Source: JBEKLJ01 sp050010255 (GTDB lineage: Bacteria > Acidobacteriota > Terriglobia > Bryobacterales > Bryobacteraceae). Taken from it: DNA of 49,974 nt. A model generated the notes under the pieces. The model saw only the letters and a program-made list of their open reading frames with translations, was not told the origin of the DNA and did no database searches. Position 1 is the first letter of the stretch. Each line of letters opens with the position of its first letter. Where the stretch lies: assembly GCA_050010255.1 (NCBI GenBank), contig JBEKLJ010000002.1, positions 1-49,974 of the forward strand, read 5' to 3'. Below are positions 20,326-29,626 of this stretch, one piece after another. The translations under genes and the position numbers were made by a program.

Positions 20326-21684
20326 CTAAAGAATGTAGCGCGCCAGGTCCTGGTCTTTCACCAGGGCCGAGAGCCTCTCGCGGACGTAGGCGGCTTCGAT
20401 GCGGATGGTCTTCTTCTTCAGGTCCGGCCCCTCGAAGGAGATCTCCTCCAGGACCTTCTCCATGACCGTGTGCAGCCGGCGCGCCCCGATGTTCTCGGTG
20501 GTCCCGTTGACCTCGGCGGCCAGCCGCGACACCTCCTTCAGCGCCTCGTCGCTGAAGCTCAACCGGATGCCTTCGGTCTCCAGCAGCGCGGTGTACTGCT
20601 TGATGAGCGCGTTCTTGGGCTCCTTCAGGATGCGGATGAAGTCCTCTTCGGTGAGCGATTTCAGCTCCACCCGGATCGGGAACCGGCCCTGAAGCTCGGG
20701 GATCATGTCCGAGGGCTTGGAGACGTGGAAGGCGCCGGCGGCGATGAACAGGATGTGGTCGGTGCGGACGAAACCGTAGCGCGTGTTGACGGTGGTGCCT
20801 TCGACCACCGGCAGGATGTCCCTCTGCACGCCCTCGCGGCTGACGTCGGGGCCGTGGCCCGACTCGCGCCCGGCGATCTTGTCGATCTCGTCCAGGAAGA
20901 TGATGCCGTTGCGCTCGACGCGCTCCAGCGCCACCCGCGTCACCTGGTCCGTGTCGATGAGCTTCTGCTCCTCCTCCTGAACCAGGTACTCCAGCGCCTC
21001 GGCCACGCGCATCTTGCGCCGGCGCGTGCGCTGGCCGAAGAGGCCCGGCAGGACGTCCTTCAGGCTGACGTCCATCTCCTCGATGCCCTGGGCGGTGCTG
21101 ATCTCGAAGGTGGGGCCGCGCTCCTTGACGTCGATCTCGACCACGCGGTCGTCGAGCTTGCCCTGGCGCAGGCGCTCGCGCAGCTTCTCGCGCGTGCGGT
21201 CGACGGTGTCGGTCGCTTCCGGCTGCGGCGGCATCAGCAGGTCCAGCACCCGCTCCTCGGCGTTCTTCTCGGCGCGGTCGCCCACCTCGTCCAGCCGCTC
21301 CTCGCGCACCATCTCGATGGCGATTTCCACCAGGTCGCGGATCATCGACTCCACGTCCCGGCCGACGTAGCCGACTTCGGTGAACTTGCTGGCCTCCACC
21401 TTCAGGAAGGGCGAGTTGGCCAGCCGCGCCAGGCGGCGCGCGATCTCGGTCTTGCCGACGCCGGTGGGCCCGATCATGAGGATGTTCTTGGGCATCACCT
21501 CGTCGGCCAGCTCGGGATCGAGCTTCTGGCGGCGGATGCGGTTGCGCAGCGCCACCGCCACCGCCCGCTTGGCGTCGGTCTGTCCGATGACGTACTTGTC
21601 GAGTTCCCGGACGATCTCCCGCGGCGTCAGCTCGTCCAGCACGGGCGCCTCATCGACCGACTGGCTGGGGAGGTAAATCACCAT
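20326..21684 (-). CDS. hslU: HslU ATPase/unfoldase subunit of the HslUV protease
   Basis: AAA+ ring that unfolds substrates and feeds them to HslV. Seen: LTPREIVRELDKYVIGQ at the N-terminus, Walker A GPTGVGKT (72-79), the GYVGRDVE pore loop (about 105-112), the intermediate domain (about 115-235), Walker B GIIFLDEIDKI (near 260-270), a sensor region LQGRFPIRVEL and the conserved C-terminal tail ending RYIL, which docks into HslV. At 452 residues it is full length. It begins 3 bases after hslV. Confidence 0.97.
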   Translation of the reverse strand: MVIYLPSQSVDEAPVLDELTPREIVRELDKYVIGQTDAKRAVAVALRNRIRRQKLDPELADEVMPKNILMIGPTGVGKTEIARRLARLANSPFLKVEASKFTEVGYVGRDVESMIRDLVEIAIEMVREERLDEVGDRAEKNAEERVLDLLMPPQPEATDTVDRTREKLRERLRQGKLDDRVVEIDVKERGPTFEISTAQGIEEMDVSLKDVLPGLFGQRTRRRKMRVAEALEYLVQEEEQKLIDTDQVTRVALERVERNGIIFLDEIDKIAGRESGHGPDVSREGVQRDILPVVEGTTVNTRYGFVRTDHILFIAAGAFHVSKPSDMIPELQGRFPIRVELKSLTEEDFIRILKEPKNALIKQYTALLETEGIRLSFSDEALKEVSRLAAEVNGTTENIGARRLHTVMEKVLEEISFEGPDLKKKTIRIEAAYVRERLSALVKDQDLARYIL

Positions 21685-21687
21685 GGC

Positions 21688-22227
21688 CTATCCGAGTTCC
21701 TCGAAACTGATCTGGTCGTTCGTGTAAATGCAGATCTGGCTCGCGATCTCCATGGCTTCCGCGGCGATCTTGCGGGCCTCCATCTTGGTGTTGCGCATCA
21801 GCGCGCTGGCGGCCGCCTTGGCGAACGGACCACCCGAGCCGATGGCCGCAATCCCCTCATCGGGCTCGATGATGTCGCCGCTGCCGCTCAGGATGTAAGT
21901 GCTGGTGGTATCGGCGACCAGCAGCAGCGCCTCCAGGTGCCGGAGCACTTTGTCGGTGCGCCATTCCTTGGCGAGCTCGACCACCGCGCGCGCCAGGTTT
22001 CCACTGTGCTGCTCGAGCTTGGTTTCGAAGCGCGAGAAGAGCGCGAAGGCGTCGGCCGTCGAGCCGGCGAAGCCTGCCAGGACCCGATCGCTGTACAGAC
22101 GCCGGATCTTCTTCGCCGTGCCCTTCAGGACTTCCTGGCCGAAGGTCACCTGGCCGTCGCCGGCCATGACGATCTTGCCGTTCCTCCGCACACACAGGAC
22201 GGTGGTCGACCGCATCAGTTGTTCCAT
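21688..22227 (-). CDS. hslV: HslV peptidase subunit of the HslUV protease
   Basis: Threonine protease forming the double hexameric chamber. The family pattern TTVLCVRRNGKIVMAGDGQVTFGQ, GFAGSTADAFALF, ALLLVADTTS and IGSGGPFAKAAASAL is complete. The catalytic Thr lies a few residues in (MRSTT), so a short propeptide must be removed, as in several other phyla, unlike E. coli where Thr follows Met directly. ATG 22227 has AAGGTG 6 bases upstream; ATG 22242 or 22215 are alternatives. First gene of a five-gene minus-strand operon. Confidence 0.96.
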   Translation of the reverse strand: MEQLMRSTTVLCVRRNGKIVMAGDGQVTFGQEVLKGTAKKIRRLYSDRVLAGFAGSTADAFALFSRFETKLEQHSGNLARAVVELAKEWRTDKVLRHLEALLLVADTTSTYILSGSGDIIEPDEGIAAIGSGGPFAKAAASALMRNTKMEARKIAAEAMEIASQICIYTNDQISFEELG

Positions 22228-22344
22228 GGGGTACACCTTCATTCTAGCGTATTGTACCTCCAGCGACGCCGTGACGCCGAGACAAACCGCGTGGTTTTGC
22301 AGTCACTTACGACCCCGCCCAAGGGCCGCGCCCGGCTCGGCTCA

Positions 22345-22392
22345 GCGCCCCTGGCGCGAAATGTGCCGCCGCCACATGTGGGCGGACTTGAG
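22345..22392. repeat. Intergenic repeat with a CCACATGTGG core, copy 1
   Basis: Lies between hslV and the CE15-SGNH gene. It shares CGCCACATGTGGGCG and flanking similarity with 43735-43775. The core is a perfect palindrome (CCACATGTGG). It may be a repeat relic or a binding site; only two diverged copies are visible here. Confidence 0.45.
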
Positions 22393-22411
22393 ACCGCGGG
22401 CCCGGACTCGG

Positions 22412-24649
22412 TCAGCGCCGGGCGCTGGGATCACCTGTGGGGGGCGGCGCGTGGTCCTCCTTCGCAGGAGGGCCGAGCAACTCGGTGAAGATGGGCTTCA
22501 ACGCATCCGCCCACACCTGGTAGCCCTTGAGCGCGGGATGCAGCCCGTCGGCGTTCATCATGCCGTCGAAGAGCTTGCCATCGCGATCCGCCAGCCTGTC
22601 ATTGATGTTGAGGTACCGGATTCTCCTGCCATCGGCGAGCCTGGACAGATTGCGGTTGATCTTGTCGATGGTGGGCATCACGGCAATATTGTCATTCCGA
22701 GGAAAGATGCCGGTCACGATGATAGTTGCGCCGGGCGCCTTGGTCTCAATGACGCGCAGGATCTCCTGAAGGCCCCTGGTGATGTCCGCCACTGTGGCGT
22801 CATCGCCCCCCACCGGCATCGTATTGCCGACGTTGTTCGTGCCAGCAAGCAGGACGACGACTTTCGGATTGACTCCGTCCAGCTCCCCGTTGTTGAGGCG
22901 CCAGAGGATGTTCTGAGTTGTGTCGCCGCCCCACCCGAAATCGGCCGCATTCCAGCCGAAGAAGTTCTGGTTCCAGTTGGCCAGTAACTCGGGATAGTCG
23001 GTGGCCCCCCAACGCCGGGTTATGGAGTCGCCCTCAAAGTAGATGTCGATGCGGCCTTTCCTGGCTTTGTCCAGTAACTGGGCATGGGCAGCCAGAGAGT
23101 TCTGGTCGGTTCGGGGAGCGGGCTCGTCGGCCGGAAGCGGCGCGGCCGCCTGAGTGGCCGCCGGCGCCGTGGCAGGCGTGTAATTGATGAACCTGTTGGC
23201 CCAGGCAATGAAGTACTTCCAATTAGGCCCATCCGTATGTCCGCCGTCATGCTGGCGCCAGGCGAGCTCGCCGTCTAGCAGGCCCACATTGACCGGCGGC
23301 ATTCTCGCGGTGCGATAGTCCTCCGAGATCCCCAGGTCTTTGGCGCCGAGGAGCCTGAACACCGGCCCGGCGGCGACGGCAGCCATGTAGCTGCCCTGCT
23401 GGTCCAGCCACTTGCTATCGCCCTTCTCGGGCACGCCATAACTGATGAAAGTCAAGCGCGGCGCGCACAATGCGATCAGCTCATGCGCGTCGACCGGCAG
23501 GTCGCCGGCGTTCCTGCTGCCAAAGGCGGCTTCGGCGGCGCCGTACTTCAGGAAGTTGCCGGCCATCCAATGGTACTCGCCCGATCCCGTGAGGTTCTCC
23601 ACCGCCTCTCCCCAATTGCGGCGATGCAGTTTGGCGCCGCCCTCGCCGGAGGAACCGACGAGAACGAGAGCGAAGCGAGTGTCGAACGCCATGGTTACGA
23701 GAGCGGCCTTGCCGTAACGGGAAACACCTTCAATCCCGACATGCCTGGCGTCTACGGCTCTATCGGTCTCCAGATAGTCCAGGCCGCGGGAAGCGCCCCA
23801 GGCCCACGCCCGCAAGGCGCCCCAGTCATCCGGCCTGCGGGGCTGGCCCTGGTTGACCAGCCCGATGATGCCCCTGGTCAGGCCTGCGCCGTTATCCGCC
23901 TGAATGCTGGCGGGATTGATGGAGGCGTAGCCCCAGCCGGCGGCGATCAACTGTTCCGTGGCGGGCGGATCGCCGCCCGTGGATCCTCCCGGGCCGCCTG
24001 GCATGCCGGGCGCGCCCGCGGTGCGGCCGAGCGCGCCGGGGCGGAACATCATCATCACCGGAACTGGACGGGGCGCATCGGCCGGTGTCACCAGCGTCAT
24101 CTGGATATCCGCGCTGATCAGTGGGTACGACGAATTATCCACATGGCCCACGAGCTGCTTCTCAATCACGGGATGAGAACCGCTCATCGCCGTGGCGGTG
24201 CTGGCGACCGTCCACGTCACTCTGGGCGCGTTCTTGGGAACACGGCCGTACACCTCCCGCTCGAAGTCCTCGACGATCTCGGGGCGGCGCCGCTTCCACC
24301 ACATCCTTGCCGTGGTGACTTTCCTGCCGTTCCTCAGCCTGAGGACGCCGGGCAGGTTCGGGAAAGGATTGGCCGTCGATTCGTCGTAGTTGGCATGATT
24401 GGGCGCGCTCTCGTTGCCGCTGGGACCGGGGCGGAGTGCCTTGATCCCGAGCTGGTCCATCATGTTCTGGCGGTCCTCGGCGGCGGTCCAGTGCATGGGT
24501 TGCGGCAGACCGCCGGCATGGGAGGGCGCGGCCGCCGCGGGCGGCGCGGGCGCTTGCTGGCCGAGAGCGGCGGCGGCGAGGAAGAGCGCCAGAAGCCCAA
24601 CCAGGAAAGAGCGGGAAGCAGCGACGCGAAGGAGCCTTGCAGGTTTCAT
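22412..24649 (-). CDS. Secreted bifunctional CE15 glucuronoyl esterase-like / SGNH hydrolase
   Basis: Signal peptide, then two catalytic modules. The first (about residues 50-490) resembles family CE15 4-O-methyl-glucuronoyl methylesterases, which cut ester bonds between lignin and xylan glucuronic acid: nucleophile Ser in GVSRYGK (about 310), GEGGAKLHRRNWGE and a His in HDGGHTDGPNW. After a Pro/Ala linker the second (about 535-730) is an SGNH/GDSL hydrolase: FEGDSITRRWG, GGDTTQN, LLAGTNN and catalytic DGLHP. A carbohydrate deacetylase role fits. An in-frame ATG at 24667 is possible, but ATG 24649 directly precedes a basic signal peptide. Divergent from the CE7 esterase gene about 60 bases away. 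Confidence 0.88.
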   Translation of the reverse strand: MKPARLLRVAASRSFLVGLLALFLAAAALGQQAPAPPAAAAPSHAGGLPQPMHWTAAEDRQNMMDQLGIKALRPGPSGNESAPNHANYDESTANPFPNLPGVLRLRNGRKVTTARMWWKRRRPEIVEDFEREVYGRVPKNAPRVTWTVASTATAMSGSHPVIEKQLVGHVDNSSYPLISADIQMTLVTPADAPRPVPVMMMFRPGALGRTAGAPGMPGGPGGSTGGDPPATEQLIAAGWGYASINPASIQADNGAGLTRGIIGLVNQGQPRRPDDWGALRAWAWGASRGLDYLETDRAVDARHVGIEGVSRYGKAALVTMAFDTRFALVLVGSSGEGGAKLHRRNWGEAVENLTGSGEYHWMAGNFLKYGAAEAAFGSRNAGDLPVDAHELIALCAPRLTFISYGVPEKGDSKWLDQQGSYMAAVAAGPVFRLLGAKDLGISEDYRTARMPPVNVGLLDGELAWRQHDGGHTDGPNWKYFIAWANRFINYTPATAPAATQAAAPLPADEPAPRTDQNSLAAHAQLLDKARKGRIDIYFEGDSITRRWGATDYPELLANWNQNFFGWNAADFGWGGDTTQNILWRLNNGELDGVNPKVVVLLAGTNNVGNTMPVGGDDATVADITRGLQEILRVIETKAPGATIIVTGIFPRNDNIAVMPTIDKINRNLSRLADGRRIRYLNINDRLADRDGKLFDGMMNADGLHPALKGYQVWADALKPIFTELLGPPAKEDHAPPPTGDPSARR

Positions 24650-24710
24650 GTTCGACGCCTGAACCAAAATGATATTCTATTGGCTCGGCAACCGCCGATT
24701 GGTCCCCATT

Positions 24711-26069
24711 ATGAACCGTCACGCTTTCCCCATGCGCCTCCGCTTGTCCGCCGCCGGCTTGGCGCTCGTCTGTGCGTTCGCCGTCGCGGCGCCGCCGCCG
24801 GCTCAGGCTCAGCAGTTGAGCTTCACGCCGTTTCACAAGAGTGGAATCTACGGACTCGGCGAGAGGGCCGGGTGGACCGTGACACTCGCACCGGGCGCCG
24901 CCGTGCCGGCGAGCAAGTACAGCTATGTCATCCGGAAGAACAATCTAGACGTGCTGCAAACGGGCACGCTTGACCTCTCATCCGGCAGCGCCATCATCGA
25001 AACCACGCTCGACCAGCCGGCGATGTTGTACGTCGAAGTGCTCCCCAGTGCGTCGCCAGCGGCGCCGCCGAAAGGCGCGAGCGCCGCGAGCAACCGGACA
25101 CCGGACGCCGCGATCCATCTCGGCGCCGCGATTGCTCCCTGGGGGCTGCGGCCTTCCGTTCCCAGGCCCGCTGATTTTGACTCCTTCTGGGACGCAAAAC
25201 TGAAGGCCCTGAGCAGAATCCCGATCAACCCAGTCCTCACACCCACGCCAACCAGCCAGGCTGGCGTAGAACTGTACACCTTCAGACTGGACAGCCTCGG
25301 CTCCCACGTCCAGGGCTACCTGGCGAAGCCATCCAGGGAAGGGAAATTCCCGGCCCTCGTCGTCTTCCAATATGCCGGCGTGTATGCGCTCCGGCCGGAG
25401 ACCGTGACGGAGCGCGCGGCGGAAGGCTGGCTTGCGTTGGACGTCGATTCGCACGACATTCCGCCAAGCGAGGCAACCGGAGTCAGCACGAGCTACCAGG
25501 CGATTGGGAATACCGACAGGGAAGAGTCTTACTTCCTCAACATGTATCTCCGCGACGCGCGCGCGATCGACTACATTGCGAGCCGGCCGGACTGGGACGG
25601 CAAGACCATCGTCGTCACGGGCACCAGCATGGGAGGACAGCAAAGCCTCGTCGCCGCCGGCCTGAGGCCCAACGTAACCGCAGTCATCGTGAACGAGCCT
25701 GCCGGCGCCGACTCCAATGGCGATCTGCATGGCCGCAGGGCCGGCTACCCAAACTGGCCCTCCGATAGCCCTAAGGTCATGGAAACGGCTCTCTACTTCG
25801 ACACGGTCAATTTCGCCTCTCGCATCAAAGCCCCCGTGCTCGCCTCGATGGGATTCATCGACACGATCGCCCCGCCTGCCGGCATCTGGGCAGCCCTGAA
25901 CCAGATCCCCGGCCCCAAGGAAGTCGTCCCCATGGTCGAATCCGACCACGACAACAGAACGCCTCAGAAACAAGGCGCCTACACTTCCCGTTCCAAGGAA
26001 GTGCGGGGCCTGATCCTCAATGGCGGCCAATTCAAACCCAACCAGGACCTAACCCGGACGAACAACTGA
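24711..26069 (+). CDS. Secreted CE7 acetyl xylan esterase / cephalosporin-C deacetylase family
   Basis: Signal peptide ending AQAQ, then a beta-rich N-terminal domain (about 35-115) and an alpha/beta-hydrolase of the AXE1/CE7 family. The entry motif RPADFDSFWDAKL is typical. The catalytic triad is Ser 306 in GTSMGG, Asp 384 in GFIDTIAPP and His 413 in ESDHDN. Such enzymes remove acetyl groups from xylo-oligosaccharides. The neighbours (CE15-SGNH divergent, a TonB receptor downstream) support use of decorated xylan. ATG 24711 is preferred over an upstream frame that would overlap the divergent gene; ATG 24732 is also possible. Confidence 0.9.
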   Translation: MNRHAFPMRLRLSAAGLALVCAFAVAAPPPAQAQQLSFTPFHKSGIYGLGERAGWTVTLAPGAAVPASKYSYVIRKNNLDVLQTGTLDLSSGSAIIETTLDQPAMLYVEVLPSASPAAPPKGASAASNRTPDAAIHLGAAIAPWGLRPSVPRPADFDSFWDAKLKALSRIPINPVLTPTPTSQAGVELYTFRLDSLGSHVQGYLAKPSREGKFPALVVFQYAGVYALRPETVTERAAEGWLALDVDSHDIPPSEATGVSTSYQAIGNTDREESYFLNMYLRDARAIDYIASRPDWDGKTIVVTGTSMGGQQSLVAAGLRPNVTAVIVNEPAGADSNGDLHGRRAGYPNWPSDSPKVMETALYFDTVNFASRIKAPVLASMGFIDTIAPPAGIWAALNQIPGPKEVVPMVESDHDNRTPQKQGAYTSRSKEVRGLILNGGQFKPNQDLTRTNN

Positions 26070-26345
26070 TGCGTGCCGGGCGCCTGGCTGTAGCTCATCC
26101 TGTTGCCCACGGGTTCCGGGCCGCTGATCGCCGCAAAGCTCACGCCACATCGCTGTGGCGCGACCAGAAGGCACTGTGAAGAACCCCTGGGGACACGCCT
26201 GCGGGCGACCTGAAGTGAGGCATTTGCCAATGCGGTGGGTCATCGCCGTTGGCGCCGCGATTCTAGCACCGCCGAGACAGCCGCGACCCTCACCGCGCCG
26301 CAAGCCTGGAGAGCACGGCAGGTGTAGTGCTAAACTGTCGGCGTC

Positions 26346-29300
26346 ATGTTTGCACAACACTACGTGGCCGGGCGAATGGAGGGTCCCTGCGTTCTACTTC
26401 TCGGGCTCATCTTCGGGGTGACGGTCTGTTTCGGGCAAGGGGGCCGGGCTGAACTCTTTGGCACAATCCAGGATCCGTCCAGTCTCGCGGTGGCCAAGGC
26501 CAGGATTGAGGCCGAGGACCAATCCAGGATGGTCCGCTACGTGGCGACTTCAGATGAGCGGGGGGAGTATCACATCCTTGGATTGCACGCCGGTCAGTAC
26601 GTGCTCACGGTGGAGAAGCCGGGCTTCCGCACGTATCGGCAGTTGGGCATCGCCTTGCGATTGGCCGATCGGACCGAGATCGATGTAAAGCTCGAAGTCG
26701 GCCAGGCTTGGCAGTGTGTCGAGGTCACCGCCGCCGCTCGCCTGCTGCAAACGGCCAGCGGGGCAGTGAGTCTCAACGTCGACGAGGAGAAGATAGCCAC
26801 GCTGCCGCTCGATGGGCGCAACTTCATTCCCCTGGTGACGCTGTCTCCAGGCGTGGCGCTTCCCAGCGGCCAGTTCCTGCCGCGCATCAACGGCAGCAGG
26901 CCGCGCACGAACGAGTACCTCTACGACGGCATCAGCGTCCTGCAGCCCGAGCCGGGCCAGGTCGTCTATTACCCGATCATCGACGGCATGGCCGAATTCA
27001 AACTCAACGTCAACGCATACTCTCCCGAGTACGGCCGTTCGAACGGCGGCACGGTCATGGTCATCGGAAAATCCGGAAGCAATCAGTTCCACGGAACGCT
27101 CTTTGAGTTCTTCCGGAACGAGGCGCTCAATGCGCGGAACCTGTTCGCTCAACCGGGACCGAAGCCGGAATTCCGGCGCAACCAGTATGGGCTGACCCTC
27201 GGGGGCCCCATTCAGGCCAACAAGACCTTCTTCTTTGTGGATTGGCAAGGCACGCGCCTGCGCACGGGCATCACGCGATTCAGCGTGGTTCCTACGCTGG
27301 CGCAGCGCCAGGGTGTCTTCACTCAGCCCATATTCGATCCCGCATCCTCGCCGCGAAGCCAGTTCCCGGACAACACCATCCCCGCCAGCAGCCTCGATCC
27401 GATCGCGAGCCAGGTCCTTCAGCAATATCCGCTGCCGAACGTTTCGGGCACCAGCAATTTCGTCCGCACCGCCACCGAACCAGACAATCAGGATCAGGCC
27501 GATTTCCGCGTCGACCGTTACTTTGGCCAGAAGCACAGGATCTTCGGCCGCTACACGTTCCTACGGGACGACGACGCACCCGTAACCCCGTTGCCGGATG
27601 GAAGCGGAAGTCTCACCTCCGGAGTGATCGGGCATGCGATCACACACGGCGACGCGCTGGCCGGCGAGTACGACTGGGTGCTTTCGCCTTCGGCGCTGAA
27701 CCAGTTTCGATTCGGCTATTCCAGGCGCGATCTCAACCAGCGCTCGCTTCAGAACGGCGGCATCGCCGTGCCGGGCCTGCCGCAGAACTCCTTCGCATCG
27801 GTGCTGCCGATCTTTACCGTCGCCGGATTCCAGCAGGTTGGTCCGACCACGGCCGCAAACTCGAATTTCACGACCTCCGTCACGGAGCTTCTCGACACGC
27901 TCACCCTCGTGCGCAGCCGCCACACGATCAAGTTCGGAACCGACATCCGTCGCGAAGCCCTGGACGTTCTGAACCCGCCCAATCCCACGGGATCGTTTGG
28001 CTTCACCACGACCGGCACGAACCGTTCCGGGGTCACCGGGAGCGGAAACGCCCTGGCGTCGCTCCTGCTTGGGCAGGTGAACGCGTTCAGCATCGACATC
28101 CAGAAACAGGTGATTCAACCGCGCGCGCACATTGCCGAGTTTTTCATCGGGGACGACTGGAAGATCTCGTCCCGTCTGACCTTGAACCTCGGCGTCCGCT
28201 ACACGCTCAACTTCCCGTCGACGGAGAAGAGAAATCAAGGCGCGGTCTTCAATCTGCAAACTGAAGTGCTCGATTTCCCGCACACCGCCCGGGAGCTCGA
28301 CTGCTGCGACTTCGGCCCTCGTGTAGGACTGGCCTATCGGGTGGGAGACAGTTGGGTTGTGCGCTCGGGCTACGGCATGGTTTTCTTCGAGCAGTCCGGG
28401 ATCACCACTCCCTTCACCATCCCGCAGTTTCCTTTCGTTCAAACCGTGGGCCAGCAATCGCCGGACAATCTGAACGCCGCCTTCGTCCTGTCGAACGGGC
28501 CGACGGTTCAAGTGACGACGCCGAATCCCAACTCGGGTCTCGGGCAAGGTGTTTTTGGCGTCGATCGCGACAACGGCTCGGGCTATTCCCAGCAGTGGAA
28601 CTTCACGATTCAGAAGACGATCGGGAACGACTGGAACGTGGAAGCGGCGTACCTGGGCTCAAAGAATACGCGGCTGGGAATACCGGACGCGAACATCAAC
28701 CAGCTTCCGTCGCAATACCTGTCCATGGGCTCGGCCTTGTTGACCAAGGTTGCGAACCCGTACTTCGGGCAGATTCCCTCCGCGTCCTCTCTCGGAGGAG
28801 CGACCATCGCCCAGCAACAGTTGCTGCGGCCTTACCCGCGCTTCACCACGGTGGCTCTGTTCCGCGATAACGTCGGCTATTCCAGCTACAATGCCGCGGC
28901 GGTGAAACTGGAGAAGCGCTGGTCGCACGGGCTCACGGTAACCGCCGCGTACACGTTTTCGAAGCTCATCGACGAGGCGTCCAGCGTGTTCTCACAAACG
29001 ATTTTCACGGGCCCCGTTCTCAACAACACCGGCGTCGCGGACGCCTATAACCGCCACCTCGAAAAGGATGTGTCAAGCGGCGATATCCCTCACGTCTTCG
29101 CGCTGGGCTGGGTGTACGACATTCCCCGGCTGTGGAAGATCTCGGGATGGCGGATCGCGGGGCTGGTTCGCATACAGGCTGGTGACGCCGTGGCGGTGAC
29201 CCAGGCCACCAATAACAACTCCAGCCTTGGTTTCGCCGTGCAGAGGCCCAACCGAGTGAGCGATCCAAACCAGTTTGAAGGCCGCAGCGTCGCCAAGTAC

Positions 29301-29582
29301 TTCAACACCGCAGCCTTTACGGCCGCGCCGCAGTTTGTCATCGGCACAAGTTCGCGGAATCCGGTTCGCGGACCGGGCCTACAGAACGCCGACTTGATGA
29401 TCGGGAAGACGTTTCAGATCGCGGAGCGCGCGCATCTGGAATTGCGAGCGGAATCCTTCAATGTGTCGAACACTCCTCCGTTGAGTGATCCCAACGGAAG
29501 CTTTGGAAGCGCGGCGTTCGGATCCATCACCAGCGCCGGCAATCCCCGGGTGTTCGAGTTTGTGGGTAAACTCCATTTCTAG
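26346..29582 (+). CDS. Oar-like TonB-dependent receptor with carboxypeptidase-regulatory domain
   Basis: Signal peptide (hydrophobic run ending VTVCFGQ), a regulatory-like beta domain with ERGEYHILGLHAGQYVLTVEKPGFRTY (about 35-115), a plug region (LPLDGRNFIPLVTLSPG; EYLYDGISV; EFKLNVNAYSPEYGRSNGG) and a long barrel ending RVFEFVGKLHF. ATG 26346 or 26376 could start it. It follows the CE7 esterase by about 275 bases on the same strand and precedes an XRE regulator by 44 bases, so it may serve uptake for this locus; the substrate is not known. Confidence 0.9.
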   Translation: MFAQHYVAGRMEGPCVLLLGLIFGVTVCFGQGGRAELFGTIQDPSSLAVAKARIEAEDQSRMVRYVATSDERGEYHILGLHAGQYVLTVEKPGFRTYRQLGIALRLADRTEIDVKLEVGQAWQCVEVTAAARLLQTASGAVSLNVDEEKIATLPLDGRNFIPLVTLSPGVALPSGQFLPRINGSRPRTNEYLYDGISVLQPEPGQVVYYPIIDGMAEFKLNVNAYSPEYGRSNGGTVMVIGKSGSNQFHGTLFEFFRNEALNARNLFAQPGPKPEFRRNQYGLTLGGPIQANKTFFFVDWQGTRLRTGITRFSVVPTLAQRQGVFTQPIFDPASSPRSQFPDNTIPASSLDPIASQVLQQYPLPNVSGTSNFVRTATEPDNQDQADFRVDRYFGQKHRIFGRYTFLRDDDAPVTPLPDGSGSLTSGVIGHAITHGDALAGEYDWVLSPSALNQFRFGYSRRDLNQRSLQNGGIAVPGLPQNSFASVLPIFTVAGFQQVGPTTAANSNFTTSVTELLDTLTLVRSRHTIKFGTDIRREALDVLNPPNPTGSFGFTTTGTNRSGVTGSGNALASLLLGQVNAFSIDIQKQVIQPRAHIAEFFIGDDWKISSRLTLNLGVRYTLNFPSTEKRNQGAVFNLQTEVLDFPHTARELDCCDFGPRVGLAYRVGDSWVVRSGYGMVFFEQSGITTPFTIPQFPFVQTVGQQSPDNLNAAFVLSNGPTVQVTTPNPNSGLGQGVFGVDRDNGSGYSQQWNFTIQKTIGNDWNVEAAYLGSKNTRLGIPDANINQLPSQYLSMGSALLTKVANPYFGQIPSASSLGGATIAQQQLLRPYPRFTTVALFRDNVGYSSYNAAAVKLEKRWSHGLTVTAAYTFSKLIDEASSVFSQTIFTGPVLNNTGVADAYNRHLEKDVSSGDIPHVFALGWVYDIPRLWKISGWRIAGLVRIQAGDAVAVTQATNNNSSLGFAVQRPNRVSDPNQFEGRSVAKYFNTAAFTAAPQFVIGTSSRNPVRGPGLQNADLMIGKTFQIAERAHLELRAESFNVSNTPPLSDPNGSFGSAAFGSITSAGNPRVFEFVGKLHF

Positions 29583-29626
29583 CCTGACGTTACGATGCGA
29601 GCGGTGGTTCAGGCGAGGAGGTAGCC

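Noticed and set aside
22405..22430. Hairpin CAGCGCC/GGCGCTG at the end of the CE15-SGNH gene as a terminator
   Set aside because: It overlaps the stop codon and no T-run follows on the coding strand.
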